Assembly: GCA_002364975.1 (NCBI GenBank)
Contig: DEYT01000104.1
Span: forward strand, 1-28,171
DNA: 28,171 bases
DNA from: Opitutia bacterium UBA3151
GTDB lineage: Bacteria > Verrucomicrobiota > Verrucomicrobiia > Opitutales > Seribacteraceae
Direction of reading: 5' to 3'
Part shown: positions 17,141 through 25,382 of the stretch, piece after piece
How positions within the stretch are numbered: the first letter of the stretch is position 1
Layout: every line of letters begins with the position of its first letter
Notes under the pieces: model-generated
What the model was told of the DNA's origin: nothing
The model's input: the letters and a program-made list of their open reading frames with translations, nothing else
Databases searched by the model: none
Translations under genes and position numbers: made by a program

Positions 17141-17449
17141 ATGCCTGCTGTTTTTTTATTTTTTCTCGGATTTATTTTTACCGGTTGCTCAAGTTCAAAC
17201 TTTCAAAACAAAAGCCTGATTGAGAAAGCGAAAATCTATGAGCAACGGGCAAAGACCAGTCAAAAACTTTCCGAACTTCAAAGATTTAGCCCACCCTACT
17301 TCAGCTCGATGGGAAATCAAGACTGGTACTCCTTACATGGTGAGCACATGCGCCGAGCATATCTGCGGGAAGCCAAACGCTACCGAAAGCTTGCCCAGCA
17401 AGCCAGAGACCAATACCAGAAAGAGAAAAATACCTCTTTCCCGGATTGA
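17141..17449 (+). CDS. Small lipoprotein, function unknown
   Basis: The 102-residue product starts with a hydrophobic segment ending in Phe-Thr-Gly-Cys (Cys16), a lipobox for lipid attachment, followed by serines. The rest is strongly charged and probably helical, with a Tyr/Arg/Lys-rich stretch (Arg-Ala-Tyr-Leu-Arg-Glu-Ala-Lys-Arg-Tyr-Arg-Lys) near residues 72-83. I do not recognise a family. A TATGAT sequence about 10 bases upstream may be a -10 box. It converges on the ThuA-like gene with an 8-base gap. Confidence 0.75.
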   Translation: MPAVFLFFLGFIFTGCSSSNFQNKSLIEKAKIYEQRAKTSQKLSELQRFSPPYFSSMGNQDWYSLHGEHMRRAYLREAKRYRKLAQQARDQYQKEKNTSFPD

Positions 17450-17457
17450 TTACCTAA

Positions 17458-18507
17458 TTACTTCTTAGGAGGAAAGTCTCGATACTTCCACTCCGGAGAT
17501 CCCTTAGGTTCCGGAGCTATTGGACTTTTTCCCAGACCATAGTCCTGAGGTTGCATACCCAGGGAAGGCCAATGATTTTCATCCCGTATGAAGCCAAAAA
17601 AAGAGGGGTAAAAAGGATCAATGTACGCAACATCTGCATGCGCGGGTACGGATCGACCGGTTAAGAAATAAGCAGCATTTACCACCATTCTACGAAGATC
17701 TTCGCTTACAAAGTCGACTGAAGAACCGGCAGTCGTACAAAATGTGGTACCTTCGTTTCCATTCGGAGCTTGATAAGGGTGGAGCCATGCAAAGGGTTGC
17801 ATCGGTTCATTCTTTTCATCCACAAAGGCAGAATCGGGTGCTAAAGATTCAGTAACGGCTGCACGCATCAAAATCGTATCTTGCTCGGTTAGCCTACGGA
17901 TGCCATAGACATCTGAAGGGGCAAAAACATCGGTCACCCCCTTGAGAATTGGATGGGCTGCATTGCTGACCTCGATTATTCCTCTTGCTCCCTCCTTCTT
18001 ATGTTTACCGTGGTGGTTGACCCAACCCTCTCCCATAATTAAGGGACCAAATTCACCATATTTAATTTTTCCTCCAAAATTACCACCTCCAGTAAAAGCA
18101 TGGGTCGAAGTACGAATCCCAATTACTGGTTTCCCGGCGTTCAAGAAATTGGTGATGTGCTTGGCATCTTCGTGGGTAGGTTGTCGAAAACGAGTACCAA
18201 TGATGAGAAGATCCGCTCCATTCAAATGGTACCAACCACGCACCCCCTTTTGGTTATTTGGGTCGATATACTTCCCTTCCGAATCCCAAGAAAATAATAC
18301 CTTACATTCAAACCCATGTTTTTGGGAAAGAATCTTGGCGAGCATGGGCATGCACTCTTCAGATCGGTATTCCTCATCTCCGGATACCAGAACTATGGTT
18401 TTACCCGAACCTGGCTTATCATTTCCGGGCAAATGCAGGATTTCATGATGCTCCGCAAAAACTTCGGAACATAAAAGAATCGAGAGAAGGAAGGAAAATT
18501 TCAACAT
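17458..18507 (-). CDS. Secreted ThuA-like domain protein
   Basis: After a signal peptide (Met-Leu-Lys-Phe-Ser, ending Glu-Val-Phe-Ala), the protein has a ThuA-like class I glutamine-amidotransferase-type fold. Visible pieces are Lys-Thr-Ile-Val-Leu-Val-Ser-Gly-Asp-Glu-Glu-Tyr-Arg-Ser-Glu-Glu near the N terminus, Ala-Asp-Leu-Leu-Ile-Ile-Gly-Thr-Arg-Phe-Arg, and Pro-Val-Ile-Gly-Ile-Arg-Thr-Ser-Thr-His-Ala-Phe. Such secreted proteins are frequent in Planctomycetota and Verrucomicrobiota near sugar-use genes; the biochemical role is not established. The open frame runs back to 18579, but I chose the ATG at 18507 because it gives a normal signal peptide, has an A/G-rich site upstream, and leaves a separate small lipoprotein frame intact upstream. 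Confidence 0.82.
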   Translation of the reverse strand: MLKFSFLLSILLCSEVFAEHHEILHLPGNDKPGSGKTIVLVSGDEEYRSEECMPMLAKILSQKHGFECKVLFSWDSEGKYIDPNNQKGVRGWYHLNGADLLIIGTRFRQPTHEDAKHITNFLNAGKPVIGIRTSTHAFTGGGNFGGKIKYGEFGPLIMGEGWVNHHGKHKKEGARGIIEVSNAAHPILKGVTDVFAPSDVYGIRRLTEQDTILMRAAVTESLAPDSAFVDEKNEPMQPFAWLHPYQAPNGNEGTTFCTTAGSSVDFVSEDLRRMVVNAAYFLTGRSVPAHADVAYIDPFYPSFFGFIRDENHWPSLGMQPQDYGLGKSPIAPEPKGSPEWKYRDFPPKK

Positions 18508-18535
18508 ATCTTTTTCTTTTTTTGATTTTGTTTTC

Positions 18536-18686
18536 TTACTTAATAAGTCCAAGAGAGGATTTAGATGCAGAATAAGCACTCTTACTTTTTTCCACTACAT
18601 AATTTCCAGCCTTGGTCATAAAACAACCGGAGGAAAAGAATACGCAGGATAGAATTAAGAAAATTTAGAAGTTTTAGGAATTTCAT
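18536..18686 (-). pseudogene. Short lipoprotein gene with a one-base frame break
   Basis: From an ATG at 18686 the minus strand reads a typical signal start (Met-Lys-Phe-Leu-Lys-Leu-Leu-Asn-Phe-Leu). Around codons 14-15 the sense moves to another frame, giving Cys-Val-Phe-Phe-Ser-Ser-Gly-Cys, a lipobox, then Phe-Met-Thr-Lys-Ala-Gly-Asn-Tyr and a Ser/Lys/Ala-rich tail to a TAA at 18536. Neither frame alone makes a full lipoprotein: the lipobox frame is closed upstream by a TAA with no usual start codon. The joined product would be about 50 residues, entericidin-like in size. A real mutation, an assembly indel, or programmed shifting are all possible; decay or indel is most likely. It lies directly upstream of the ThuA-like gene. 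Confidence 0.5.
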
Positions 18687-18850
18687 AGTTTGTGACAGTT
18701 TTTACAGCGATTGTTATCAGGTTAGGGATAGTATCATCCAATTATTCTTACTCCTACAAGTGAAAACTTCGTAATTAAAACAAAAAAAGAACCAAAAAGA
18801 TCATGGATAAAAAGCTCGCCAAGAAGGAATATCAGTGATATGAACATTTC

Positions 18851-19999
18851 ATGTTCAAAAACATACCATTTAATCGAGTGGAGTGGGTGACCAGTATCTT
18901 TCTCATCTCCACGGCAATATTAACTATTACTGCGGTGCCGTGGTACTTTTGGACTTATGGTTGGGACTGGTTTATATTTTGTTTATTTATCTTTTTCTAT
19001 TTAGCAACCGGGATGAGTATCACGGTGGGCTACCACCGTCTGTTTTCACACAAGTCATTTAAAGCAAAGTGGCCGGTTAAACTCTTTGTCTTGTTATTCG
19101 GTGCCGCTGCTTTCGAAAATGCTGCTATTTGGTGGAGTGCCGAACATCGCAAACACCACAAACATGTTGATACTGACGACGATCCCTATGACATTAGTAA
19201 GGGCTTTTTTTGGGCCCACATGGGATGGTTAATGTTCAAGTTAAAACCAGAACCTCCCTTGGATAATGTGGGAGATCTGAGAAAAGATAAATTAGTGATG
19301 TGGCAATACAAATGGGTCCATCTCATTTCCTTTATTGTCAGTTTTGGAGTGCCTGCATTGATCGGCTATCTCTATGCAATATCCACCGGGAATTTATCTC
19401 CCCTAGGGGGTACCCTTGGGGGATTATTAATTCCTGGAGTGGCACGTGTGGTAATGGTTCAACACGCCACCTTCTGCATCAATTCCCTTTGCCACATGAT
19501 CGGTAAAAGACCCTACTCCACTAGCCATAGTGCAAGGGACAGCTGGATTGCTGCAATTTTCACGATGGGTGAAGGATATCATAATTATCATCACGAATTT
19601 CAATGGGACTACCGGAATGGGGTGAAACCGTGGCAACTGGATCCATCGAAATGGATCATCTGGACACTATCCAAGTTTGGAATGACCAGTGATTTGAAAC
19701 GTGTACCCGACGAAAGAATTCTTCTTGCCGAGTCCAAGGAGACCAAGCGTCAAATAAATGACCAGATCTCTCTCTTTCAAGAATCCCTTTCCAATTCAGC
19801 CAGTGAATTAGTGGAACAAACCATTGCCTCTCTGGAACAACTGAGCGACCGCTTGAATGAGATCACCGGCGAGCTTCAAAGTGCAGCCAAGGAAAAAATT
19901 AACCTTTCCAGAACCAAGTTAAATGCATTAAGTCACGAACTTCGTAGTATGGTTTCAGAGATTGAATCCTTCGGCAAAATCTCCTTAGCTTCGGCTTAA
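18851..19999 (+). CDS. Acyl-CoA/acyl-lipid delta-9-type fatty acid desaturase with helical C-terminal tail
   Basis: Membrane di-iron desaturase that puts a double bond into saturated acyl chains. Three histidine boxes are present: His-Arg-Leu-Phe-Ser-His (residues 62-67), His-Arg-Lys-His-His-Lys-His (99-105) and His-Asn-Tyr-His-His (about 243-247). Hydrophobic segments lie before the first box and between the second and third. Residues about 290-382 are an extra segment with no desaturase motif, rich in Glu, Lys, Ser, Gln and Leu in a heptad-like pattern, so probably a coiled coil or amphipathic helix bundle. The ATG at 18851 is the only good start; the A/G-rich AAGAAGGA is over 20 bases upstream. 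A tiny frame of 11 codons (18803-18838) precedes it and may be chance. Confidence 0.9.
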   Translation: MFKNIPFNRVEWVTSIFLISTAILTITAVPWYFWTYGWDWFIFCLFIFFYLATGMSITVGYHRLFSHKSFKAKWPVKLFVLLFGAAAFENAAIWWSAEHRKHHKHVDTDDDPYDISKGFFWAHMGWLMFKLKPEPPLDNVGDLRKDKLVMWQYKWVHLISFIVSFGVPALIGYLYAISTGNLSPLGGTLGGLLIPGVARVVMVQHATFCINSLCHMIGKRPYSTSHSARDSWIAAIFTMGEGYHNYHHEFQWDYRNGVKPWQLDPSKWIIWTLSKFGMTSDLKRVPDERILLAESKETKRQINDQISLFQESLSNSASELVEQTIASLEQLSDRLNEITGELQSAAKEKINLSRTKLNALSHELRSMVSEIESFGKISLASA

Positions 20000-20093
20000 G
20001 TTTATTTTACAGATTTAGAGGTAGTTTCCCCTGAGAATACCCGACCTTTTTTAACTGATCTGAAGAAGTAAAGATATCTTATAAATTCTTAAT

Positions 20094-21473
20094 CTATTTA
20101 TTTGTTCCTTCTTCGCTGATTGATATTTTATCCCAGAAGAACAGTAAGAATACACCAGCAATGACTCCTGCCATGATTGCGGGAAAGGTCCAGTACTCTT
20201 TCCACTGAGTCATGGTGGAAACTAGTAATTCAGGAGATAAACTCGTGGGTAAATCGACCGAAAACATCTGGCTGAGTTGAGAAAGAAAACTAAATTCCTC
20301 TTCCCCCCGAAATGATTTAATTTTCCCATCCATGGTATCAAATCCGGTAACTCCCCTACCCCAACTTGAAAAATCAAAGGTTAATCCGAACAGTTTGGAA
20401 GGTACTTGGTAAAAAATACCGAAACATACCCCGTAACCAATATACATCCCCAAGCCCTGGGTGAAAAAAACCAGCATGCTCTGGGCCTGACTCCGGATGG
20501 TATCCGGTGCCACCTTATCGGTATACATAAATCCGGTGACAAAGAAAAAGTCGTAACAAATCCCATGCAGGGCAACCCCAAGAAAAATCATCCATTGTAC
20601 TTGCTCCGGTGCTCCCAAGGCAAAGAGAACATATCGTAAGACCCAGGCCAGCATCCCAATCAAGATCATCCATTTTACTCCCAGCTTCCGAAAAAAGAAT
20701 GGGATCAGAAGCATGAAGAAAATCTCCGACATTTGCCCAATCGCCATCGTCGATGCCGGTTGTAGAAATCCTGTATTACCCAAGTAATTACTCATGGTCC
20801 CGTAATAATATGCTAGGGGAATACAAATCAGCATGGAACAGATCATAAACACTGCAAAAGCGGGTCTTTTTAACAACCCGAATGCATCCAGCATCAACAA
20901 GTCACGAACATTAATTGGCTTCCCCTTAGCGGGAGCCGGAGTATGGGGAAGAAAAAAGGAAAAGATTCCCAGTAAAACCGAGGATATCCCGCTGAGATAA
21001 AACATTTCAAATTTCGCGGACCAGCCGAGGATTCCCACTACCAACCCCGCAACGATCCAGCCAATCGTGCCCCACACTCTCACTTTTGGAAAAGTCAGAC
21101 GGTCCAGATTCGCAAAGGCGATCGAGTTAGAAAGGCCAAGGGTGGGCATAAAGCAGAGCATATTCAAGATCAGTAAAGTCACCATTAATTCTCCATTCCC
21201 AGCAGCCATTACCGAAGGAACCAGTAAAAGTAAGATTCCACCGACCACAAATAATACCGCCATCACGATTTGAGAGGGGAAAAAGCGATCCGCGATTAAA
21301 CCAAGAAACAAGGGAGCAATCATGGCCCCAAGGGGAGCGGAGCCATATGCCGAACCCGCAAAATCTCCAAATTCATTACTTCCCAAACATAAACCAAGGG
21401 TGGCAAACCACGCACCCCAGCTAAAGAATTGTAAAAACATCAAAATACAAAACCGGAAAAGGGAATTCTTCAT
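20094..21473 (-). CDS. MFS transporter of the nucleoside:H+ symporter type
   Basis: The 459-residue protein has about 12 hydrophobic segments with the MFS two-halves layout. The opening Leu-Gln-Phe-Phe-Ser-Trp-Gly-Ala-Trp-Phe-Ala-Thr-Leu-Gly and the Val-Arg-Val-Trp-Gly-Thr-Ile-Gly-Trp-Ile motif near residue 130 are typical of the nucleoside:proton symporter group. Import of nucleosides or a related small molecule across the inner membrane is inferred; the substrate cannot be read from sequence. A hydrophilic loop of about 55 residues lies before the last segment. It is downstream of the MORN lipoprotein on the same strand but 85 bases away, so joint transcription is uncertain. Confidence 0.85.
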   Translation of the reverse strand: MKNSLFRFCILMFLQFFSWGAWFATLGLCLGSNEFGDFAGSAYGSAPLGAMIAPLFLGLIADRFFPSQIVMAVLFVVGGILLLLVPSVMAAGNGELMVTLLILNMLCFMPTLGLSNSIAFANLDRLTFPKVRVWGTIGWIVAGLVVGILGWSAKFEMFYLSGISSVLLGIFSFFLPHTPAPAKGKPINVRDLLMLDAFGLLKRPAFAVFMICSMLICIPLAYYYGTMSNYLGNTGFLQPASTMAIGQMSEIFFMLLIPFFFRKLGVKWMILIGMLAWVLRYVLFALGAPEQVQWMIFLGVALHGICYDFFFVTGFMYTDKVAPDTIRSQAQSMLVFFTQGLGMYIGYGVCFGIFYQVPSKLFGLTFDFSSWGRGVTGFDTMDGKIKSFRGEEEFSFLSQLSQMFSVDLPTSLSPELLVSTMTQWKEYWTFPAIMAGVIAGVFLLFFWDKISISEEGTNK

Positions 21474-21558
21474 GATCAGATGCTATTTTTCTTTCTTTGC
21501 ACCTAGCAATCAGAAAAAAAAAGGCTCTTTGGAAAGACTGGAAAAATTGGGCTCGAAT

Positions 21559-22209
21559 CTAGTACCCGTCCTCAATTTCTAGCTCTTCTCCTCCAAAGAA
21601 AACAATTTTTTCCAAAACCCGGCCAACTTCGGAATAATACATCCATACCCCATGCTCCTTAGCCAGGTTAAACCCTCCTTGTTGCGATCGAAATCCATTC
21701 TCATACCACCAGGTAAAGATTCCCACTTCTTGACCATCGAGATATTGTCCCTCACTTGCGTGCTTTCCAGAATCATACCACTTTTTAAACTTCCCATGAA
21801 GTTTACCTTCTTTGTAGGCACATTTCCGGTTCAAATTCCCATTCTCAAAATATTTCTCATAGGGTCCATGTTTAATCCCGTTTAGAACTAGGTATCTTTC
21901 CTGCAATTCTCCATTTCCATAGAGGCTTTTGATACCCCCGGAAAACAGAATATCCACCCCCTTTTGGTATACCATACCATCCTCTTTAAATTCCAAATCC
22001 TGCTTGTTAACCCATTCCGTGTTATCCAGATCGGCTTCAATTTCTTGAATTTCGACCTTGTCAACCACTACTTCATCTGGATTAATCCGGGACAAATCGT
22101 CCTCTTCCTTAAAGGCATCGGTGGTATTGTTGGACTCGACTACTTCTTCCATAGGTCCACTCGGACAACCCATCAAGAAAAGAATAGAGATAAGGGCAAG
22201 GTATCGCAT
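21559..22209 (-). CDS. Lipoprotein with MORN-type repeats
   Basis: The signal peptide ends in Leu-Phe-Leu-Met-Gly-Cys, a lipobox. An acidic linker of about 60 residues is followed by four or five MORN_2-like repeats with the pattern Asn-Gly-x-x-His-Gly-x-Tyr/Phe-x-x-x-Tyr/Trp (for example Leu-His-Gly-Lys-Phe-Lys-Lys-Trp-Tyr). Such repeats occur in outer-membrane or periplasmic lipoproteins and in YwqK-like proteins, with an unknown ligand. I chose the ATG at 22209, giving a 14-residue signal before the lipid cysteine; a TTG at 22245 with AAGAG upstream is an alternative. One copy of the dispersed repeat lies just upstream. Confidence 0.8.
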   Translation of the reverse strand: MRYLALISILFLMGCPSGPMEEVVESNNTTDAFKEEDDLSRINPDEVVVDKVEIQEIEADLDNTEWVNKQDLEFKEDGMVYQKGVDILFSGGIKSLYGNGELQERYLVLNGIKHGPYEKYFENGNLNRKCAYKEGKLHGKFKKWYDSGKHASEGQYLDGQEVGIFTWWYENGFRSQQGGFNLAKEHGVWMYYSEVGRVLEKIVFFGGEELEIEDGY

Positions 22210-22279
22210 ACCTTTTGATGCAAGCAAACTACTGAATTTAGTCAAGCAAAGCTCTTACTAGCAGCTTAGATTGATTCGT

Positions 22280-22336
22280 TAAACATTCACACCTCGCGGT
22301 ATCCTTTGGAGCTCGAGATTTGGGTGGGGAAGTTCA
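22280..22336 (-). repeat. Dispersed element, copy A
   Basis: On the minus strand this follows the stop of the Sel1 pseudogene by one base. It shares with copy B (28023-28081) an identical 15-base core, AAAGGATACCGCGAG, an ATGTTTA box 6-8 bases later, and about two-thirds identity over the 29 bases before the core, beginning TGAAC and holding CTCC/TTCC and ACCC at matching places. The 29-base spacing from core to the TGAAC end is the same in both copies. No strong hairpin is seen. Function unknown. Confidence 0.6.
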
Positions 22337-22337
22337 C

Positions 22338-22663
22338 TTAATCTTTATTATTAGCCTTGGTTCGATTTTGAATCTCGATGGTATAGGACTCGGCTTCTGC
22401 AATCTGCTCCTTAGTCATTTGATTTGTTACAATTTCCAGTTTTCATTTTGCCATTTCGATACCGTTCGCTATTGCAAGTCTCAGCCAAGCACAGGCTTCC
22501 ATATAATCTAGAGGCACTCCTTTTCCATCGTCGTACATCAATCCAAGGTTGTTCTGAGGAACAGCATCTCATTTGCCAGCCTTTTAGCTCGCTCAAGCTC
22601 TATCTCTTCTCCACAGCCAACTATCAAAAGTGCTAAAATTGAAGCTAAAATGGTGATTTTCAT
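22338..22663 (-). pseudogene. Sel1-repeat lipoprotein, broken by a frameshift and an in-frame stop
   Basis: An ATG at 22663 opens a lipoprotein signal with the lipobox Leu-Ile-Val-Gly-Cys (Cys17). The frame then closes at a TGA 25 codons later. Near 22570 the sense moves by one base: from there a Sel1 repeat is readable (Asp-Ala-Val-Pro-Gln-Asn-Asn-Leu-Gly-Leu-Met-Tyr-Asp-Asp-Gly-Lys-Gly-Val), then Ala-Cys-Ala-Trp-Leu-Arg-Leu-Ala and a TGA at 22443-22445 in place of a sense codon. After it the family's C-terminal Gln-Met-Thr-Lys-Glu-Gln-Ile-Ala-Glu-Ala is intact up to the TAA at 22338. One lost base plus one nonsense change explains everything. Other genes here use TGA as a stop, so recoding is unlikely. 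Confidence 0.8.
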
Positions 22664-22692
22664 TTTTGATAACCAATCATTAGCAATTAGTG

Positions 22693-22789
22693 TGGTCAAA
22701 CTAAGCTACATCATTCGTGTCTTTTTAGGCATTATTGTGTTTTAAAATGGAAAGGTAATCTACAAAATCTGGAAAGCGAAGTTTGACCA
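22693..22789. promoter_or_regulatory. Inverted repeat upstream of the SHD1-like gene
   Basis: Two perfect 10-base arms, TGGTCAAACT at 22693-22702 and AGTTTGACCA at 22780-22789, lie 77 bases apart in the gap before the SHD1-like gene. The right arm is about 32 bases before its ATG. The spacing is too wide for a simple hairpin terminator; a pair of protein-binding sites is possible but not shown. The pattern could be chance. Confidence 0.3.
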
Positions 22790-22820
22790 AACTCAGAGTT
22801 TTGACTTAGGTTAACAGTTA

Positions 22821-23615
22821 ATGAGATTTGGAAGGTATATACTAGGGTTGTTTTTTTTGTGTTCTTTTTTGAATGCCCGTACTTTTACCAGTGCGGACGG
22901 AATCCGAGAAATAGAGGCTTCCATCACAGCCTATGATCCAAAAGCAAAAGTGGTAAGCATTGTACGAAAGGATGGAAAATCTTTTCACTCCAACCTGACT
23001 TCCTACAGCGAAGCTGATCAAAAATATATTTTGAAATGGTCTGCAGGGAGAAGAGAAAATTATCTCTATGTGGGGAAAGAATATCCCGAGCACCTCGCCA
23101 TGTTTCAGAAAATTCTGGATGCAGGAGGTGTGGGTTACGGACCCGTTTACTTAAACGAATCCGATCTTACTCCGGTCATCACGGGTCAGGGTCCTACCCC
23201 CTTTCTTGCATGGGTCAATGGCTATGATCAGTTGAATCGAACGAGGGGTCGATTAGCTAGCCAAATTAATTTTGATCTGATCCAGAATAATTGGAGGGCA
23301 AGAATCCGTTTTCGAGCAAGTCGATCGGTGAGTAGAAATTCAGGCTTTGAAGTGGTACGATCGGGAAATGAATATGGTCTATCTCGGGTAGGAGGCCCGA
23401 TTTTATACCAACAGCCGGGACAATTGGTGGTGGTTGGAGAAAATGTGGACCCAAACAGCGTGTTGGTCCTTCCTCGTAGTCCATCTCCGGTATATGTGAA
23501 TCCCTTCAAGGGCTGGGTGAGAATGAATGGAGCGAATTTTTCGCAGGGTGGATTTACCGGTTCTACCCGATCCTTTAGCAACCAAGTGGGCATAACCATC
23601 CAGGTCAACCGGTAG
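22821..23615 (+). CDS. Secreted protein with SHD1-like N-terminal domain
   Basis: The signal peptide covers about residues 1-19 (ending Phe-Leu-Asn-Ala). It is followed by Arg-Thr-Phe-Thr-Ser-Ala-Asp-Gly-x-x-x-Ile-Glu-Ala and, about 40 residues later, Tyr-Ser-Glu-Ala-Asp-Gln-Lys-Tyr-Ile-Leu-Lys-Trp. This is the pattern of the short SHD1-like domain common in exported proteins of Verrucomicrobiota and Planctomycetota. The remaining 190 residues have no motif I know; they are Gly/Asn/Arg/Ser-rich, probably mostly beta-strand. A short palindrome (GGTAGAT-T-ATCTACC, 23611-23625) overlaps the stop codon and could act as a weak hairpin. Function unknown. Confidence 0.75.
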   Translation: MRFGRYILGLFFLCSFLNARTFTSADGIREIEASITAYDPKAKVVSIVRKDGKSFHSNLTSYSEADQKYILKWSAGRRENYLYVGKEYPEHLAMFQKILDAGGVGYGPVYLNESDLTPVITGQGPTPFLAWVNGYDQLNRTRGRLASQINFDLIQNNWRARIRFRASRSVSRNSGFEVVRSGNEYGLSRVGGPILYQQPGQLVVVGENVDPNSVLVLPRSPSPVYVNPFKGWVRMNGANFSQGGFTGSTRSFSNQVGITIQVNR

Positions 23616-24304
23616 ATTATCTACCTGTTGGACAAAAAAGCTTTATTCTTCAACGATTATTTAGGCACAATCATGTAATGCGAAGAACAACTTCAGCGAG
23701 GAAGCTGAAATTACACTTTTATTGAAATATATTGATTGGAGATTTGAAGAGATGAAAGTATCAAAACCTCATGCAATGTAATTGGATAAATAAGCCAACG
23801 CCATGACTAAAGCCAACATCACCATAACAAAACCCCAATTGTTATATTGATCATTTGTTTCCATAAAAAGTATAACTGCATATTCCATACCAACGGAAAC
23901 CCAAACATTAAAATGTTCAAAATCGTTAAGTGCCCTAACTTATCCATGAATTCTTTAAATTAAGAAAATCTAATTGGTTAATAACAAGACCCGTTTAACG
24001 AGAAAAAGGGATGATACCAAAAAATGGATATTGATTCTTACTTTTAAGAAATTTGAGTTCAATTGAGGTTGGACTTAAATTCAAAACGATATCTTAGAGC
24101 CTTGTGAATTCTGATTTTTAATCCTTTTTTGACTGGACGATCAGTGAAAAAATGGGAATCAGACTAAAGTACCTGCATGTGCTCTGGTCAAGAACTGGCT
24201 TTCATTTCACCTAGTTTCTACATCCCACAGTAATTGGATTCCAAGCAGGAATTTCAATAAAGTCTTGATTCACATTTGACCTTTCTAGCTTTGCCTATCC
24301 TAAA
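23616..24304. other. Long non-coding or decayed gap
   Basis: About 690 AT-rich bases with no full-length gene. The only coding-like stretch is the frame-broken small membrane protein at 23769-23947 on the minus strand. The rest (about 23950-24300) shows only short chance frames, and no tRNA, hairpin with T run or direct repeat. The promoter of the ADP-ribosylglycohydrolase must lie at its right end, but I see no convincing -35/-10 pair. Confidence 0.6.
23769..23947 (-). pseudogene. Possible frame-broken small membrane protein
   Basis: On the minus strand an ATG at 23947 opens Met-Asp-Lys; one base later a different frame reads Arg-Ala-Leu-Asn-Asp-Phe-Glu-His-Phe and runs through Met-Glu-Thr-Asn-Asp-Gln-Tyr-Asn-Asn-Trp into one hydrophobic helix (Val-Met-Val-Met-Leu-Ala-Leu-Val-Met-Ala-Leu-Ala) ending at a TGA at 23769. 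The joined product would be about 59 residues. The second frame also has its own ATG at 23888, which could give a 39-residue peptide. No family recognised. Confidence 0.35.
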
Positions 24305-25309
24305 ATGTTTGGATTAATTGCTCCAATGAATACAAAATTACAAAATCGCCTGAAAGGAATGGTGCTTGGTCAATTTATCGGTGATGCGGTTTCTCTCGGC
24401 GTTCATTGGATTTATAACACCAAAGATATCGAATCTGCATATCCAGACGGCTTACTGGGCTTCGAGGTTCCTGCAGAAGGTCATTACCATGCCGGAAAGC
24501 AGTCTGGCGACCCAACCCACTACGGCTATGCTGCATGGGTACTGCTGGAGTCACTTACCGAAGAAACATTTTTTGAGGCCGCCACTTTTGGAAAGGCTTT
24601 CGTTGAGAAAATGGATCCAAGCAAGGGATACTCAGGCTATTTTGATTCTGCTACTCGTGGGACTCTTGAAAACTACAAAAATCACCTCGAGATATCCATC
24701 GAGCCCTACCCTTTTCAAGAGGGATCTGATGATGATCAATTGGCTACGATTTCAGTCCTTGCGGTCCTGATCGCTTTTTATGTTGCCCGTAATCACGGAC
24801 TACCGGAAGATCCTGCGGATCTATTGGAGCAAGTGGAAAAACTTACCCGCGTCCGTCAAAATAACGACCGGGCAGTTGCCTACTGTCAGGCTCACACCCG
24901 CTTACTCCTCGAACTGCTCGCCGGGCGAGATATTCATAGTGCGTTTCATCATGTCGAGGAGCAGCTTGATACCGAAGCCAAGCTCGATCGTGAAGTACGC
25001 CGGAAGCTTAGGGAAGCCTTTCAACTCAAACACAAGAACACCATTGAAGCGACTGATCTCCTTGGCCAAAGTTGCCCTCTTATTTGTAGTTTCCCCTCGG
25101 CTGTGCAAGCAACTGCAAAGCACAATGAAGATTTTCAAACTGCAATCCTAGAGACTGCTAGAGCTGGCGGAGACAATGCAGGACGTTCCGCCATGATCGG
25201 TAGTTGGATTGGTGCAAGACTCGGTGTAGAAAAATTACCTGAGGATTGGATCCAAAAGCTTAACGGAGCTCCGAAGATATTCTCTATCCTTGAAGGTTGG
25301 GGACTGTAA
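24305..25309 (+). CDS. ADP-ribosylglycohydrolase family protein
   Basis: The 334-residue protein has the DraG/ARH fold signatures. Near the N terminus is Gly-Gln-Phe-Ile-Gly-Asp-Ala-Val-Ser-Leu-Gly (a metal-site Asp). Near residue 140 is Gly-Ser-Asp-Asp-Asp-Gln-Leu, and near residue 287 Ala-Gly-Gly-Asp-Asn-Ala-Gly-Arg-Ser-Ala-Met, the second metal motif, usually Gly-Gly-Asp-(Thr/Asn)-(Asp/Ala). The family removes ADP-ribose from arginine or other acceptors using two Mg ions, but many distant members (crystallin J1-like) act on other substrates. No ADP-ribosyltransferase or nitrogenase regulation gene is nearby, so the target is unknown. A second ATG at 24326 (Met8) is an equally plausible start. 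Confidence 0.88.
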   Translation: MFGLIAPMNTKLQNRLKGMVLGQFIGDAVSLGVHWIYNTKDIESAYPDGLLGFEVPAEGHYHAGKQSGDPTHYGYAAWVLLESLTEETFFEAATFGKAFVEKMDPSKGYSGYFDSATRGTLENYKNHLEISIEPYPFQEGSDDDQLATISVLAVLIAFYVARNHGLPEDPADLLEQVEKLTRVRQNNDRAVAYCQAHTRLLLELLAGRDIHSAFHHVEEQLDTEAKLDREVRRKLREAFQLKHKNTIEATDLLGQSCPLICSFPSAVQATAKHNEDFQTAILETARAGGDNAGRSAMIGSWIGARLGVEKLPEDWIQKLNGAPKIFSILEGWGL

Positions 25310-25382
25310 TCCTTAATTCTTCTTGGAATATCCGCCTATTGTGCTAAACAGACGAGTAATCCAGAAACAGCTGCGTGAGGTT

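Noticed and set aside
18803..18838. 11-codon leader peptide before the desaturase
   Set aside because: It has no attenuator hairpins around it and no codon bias that would suggest sensing; short frames of this size occur by chance.
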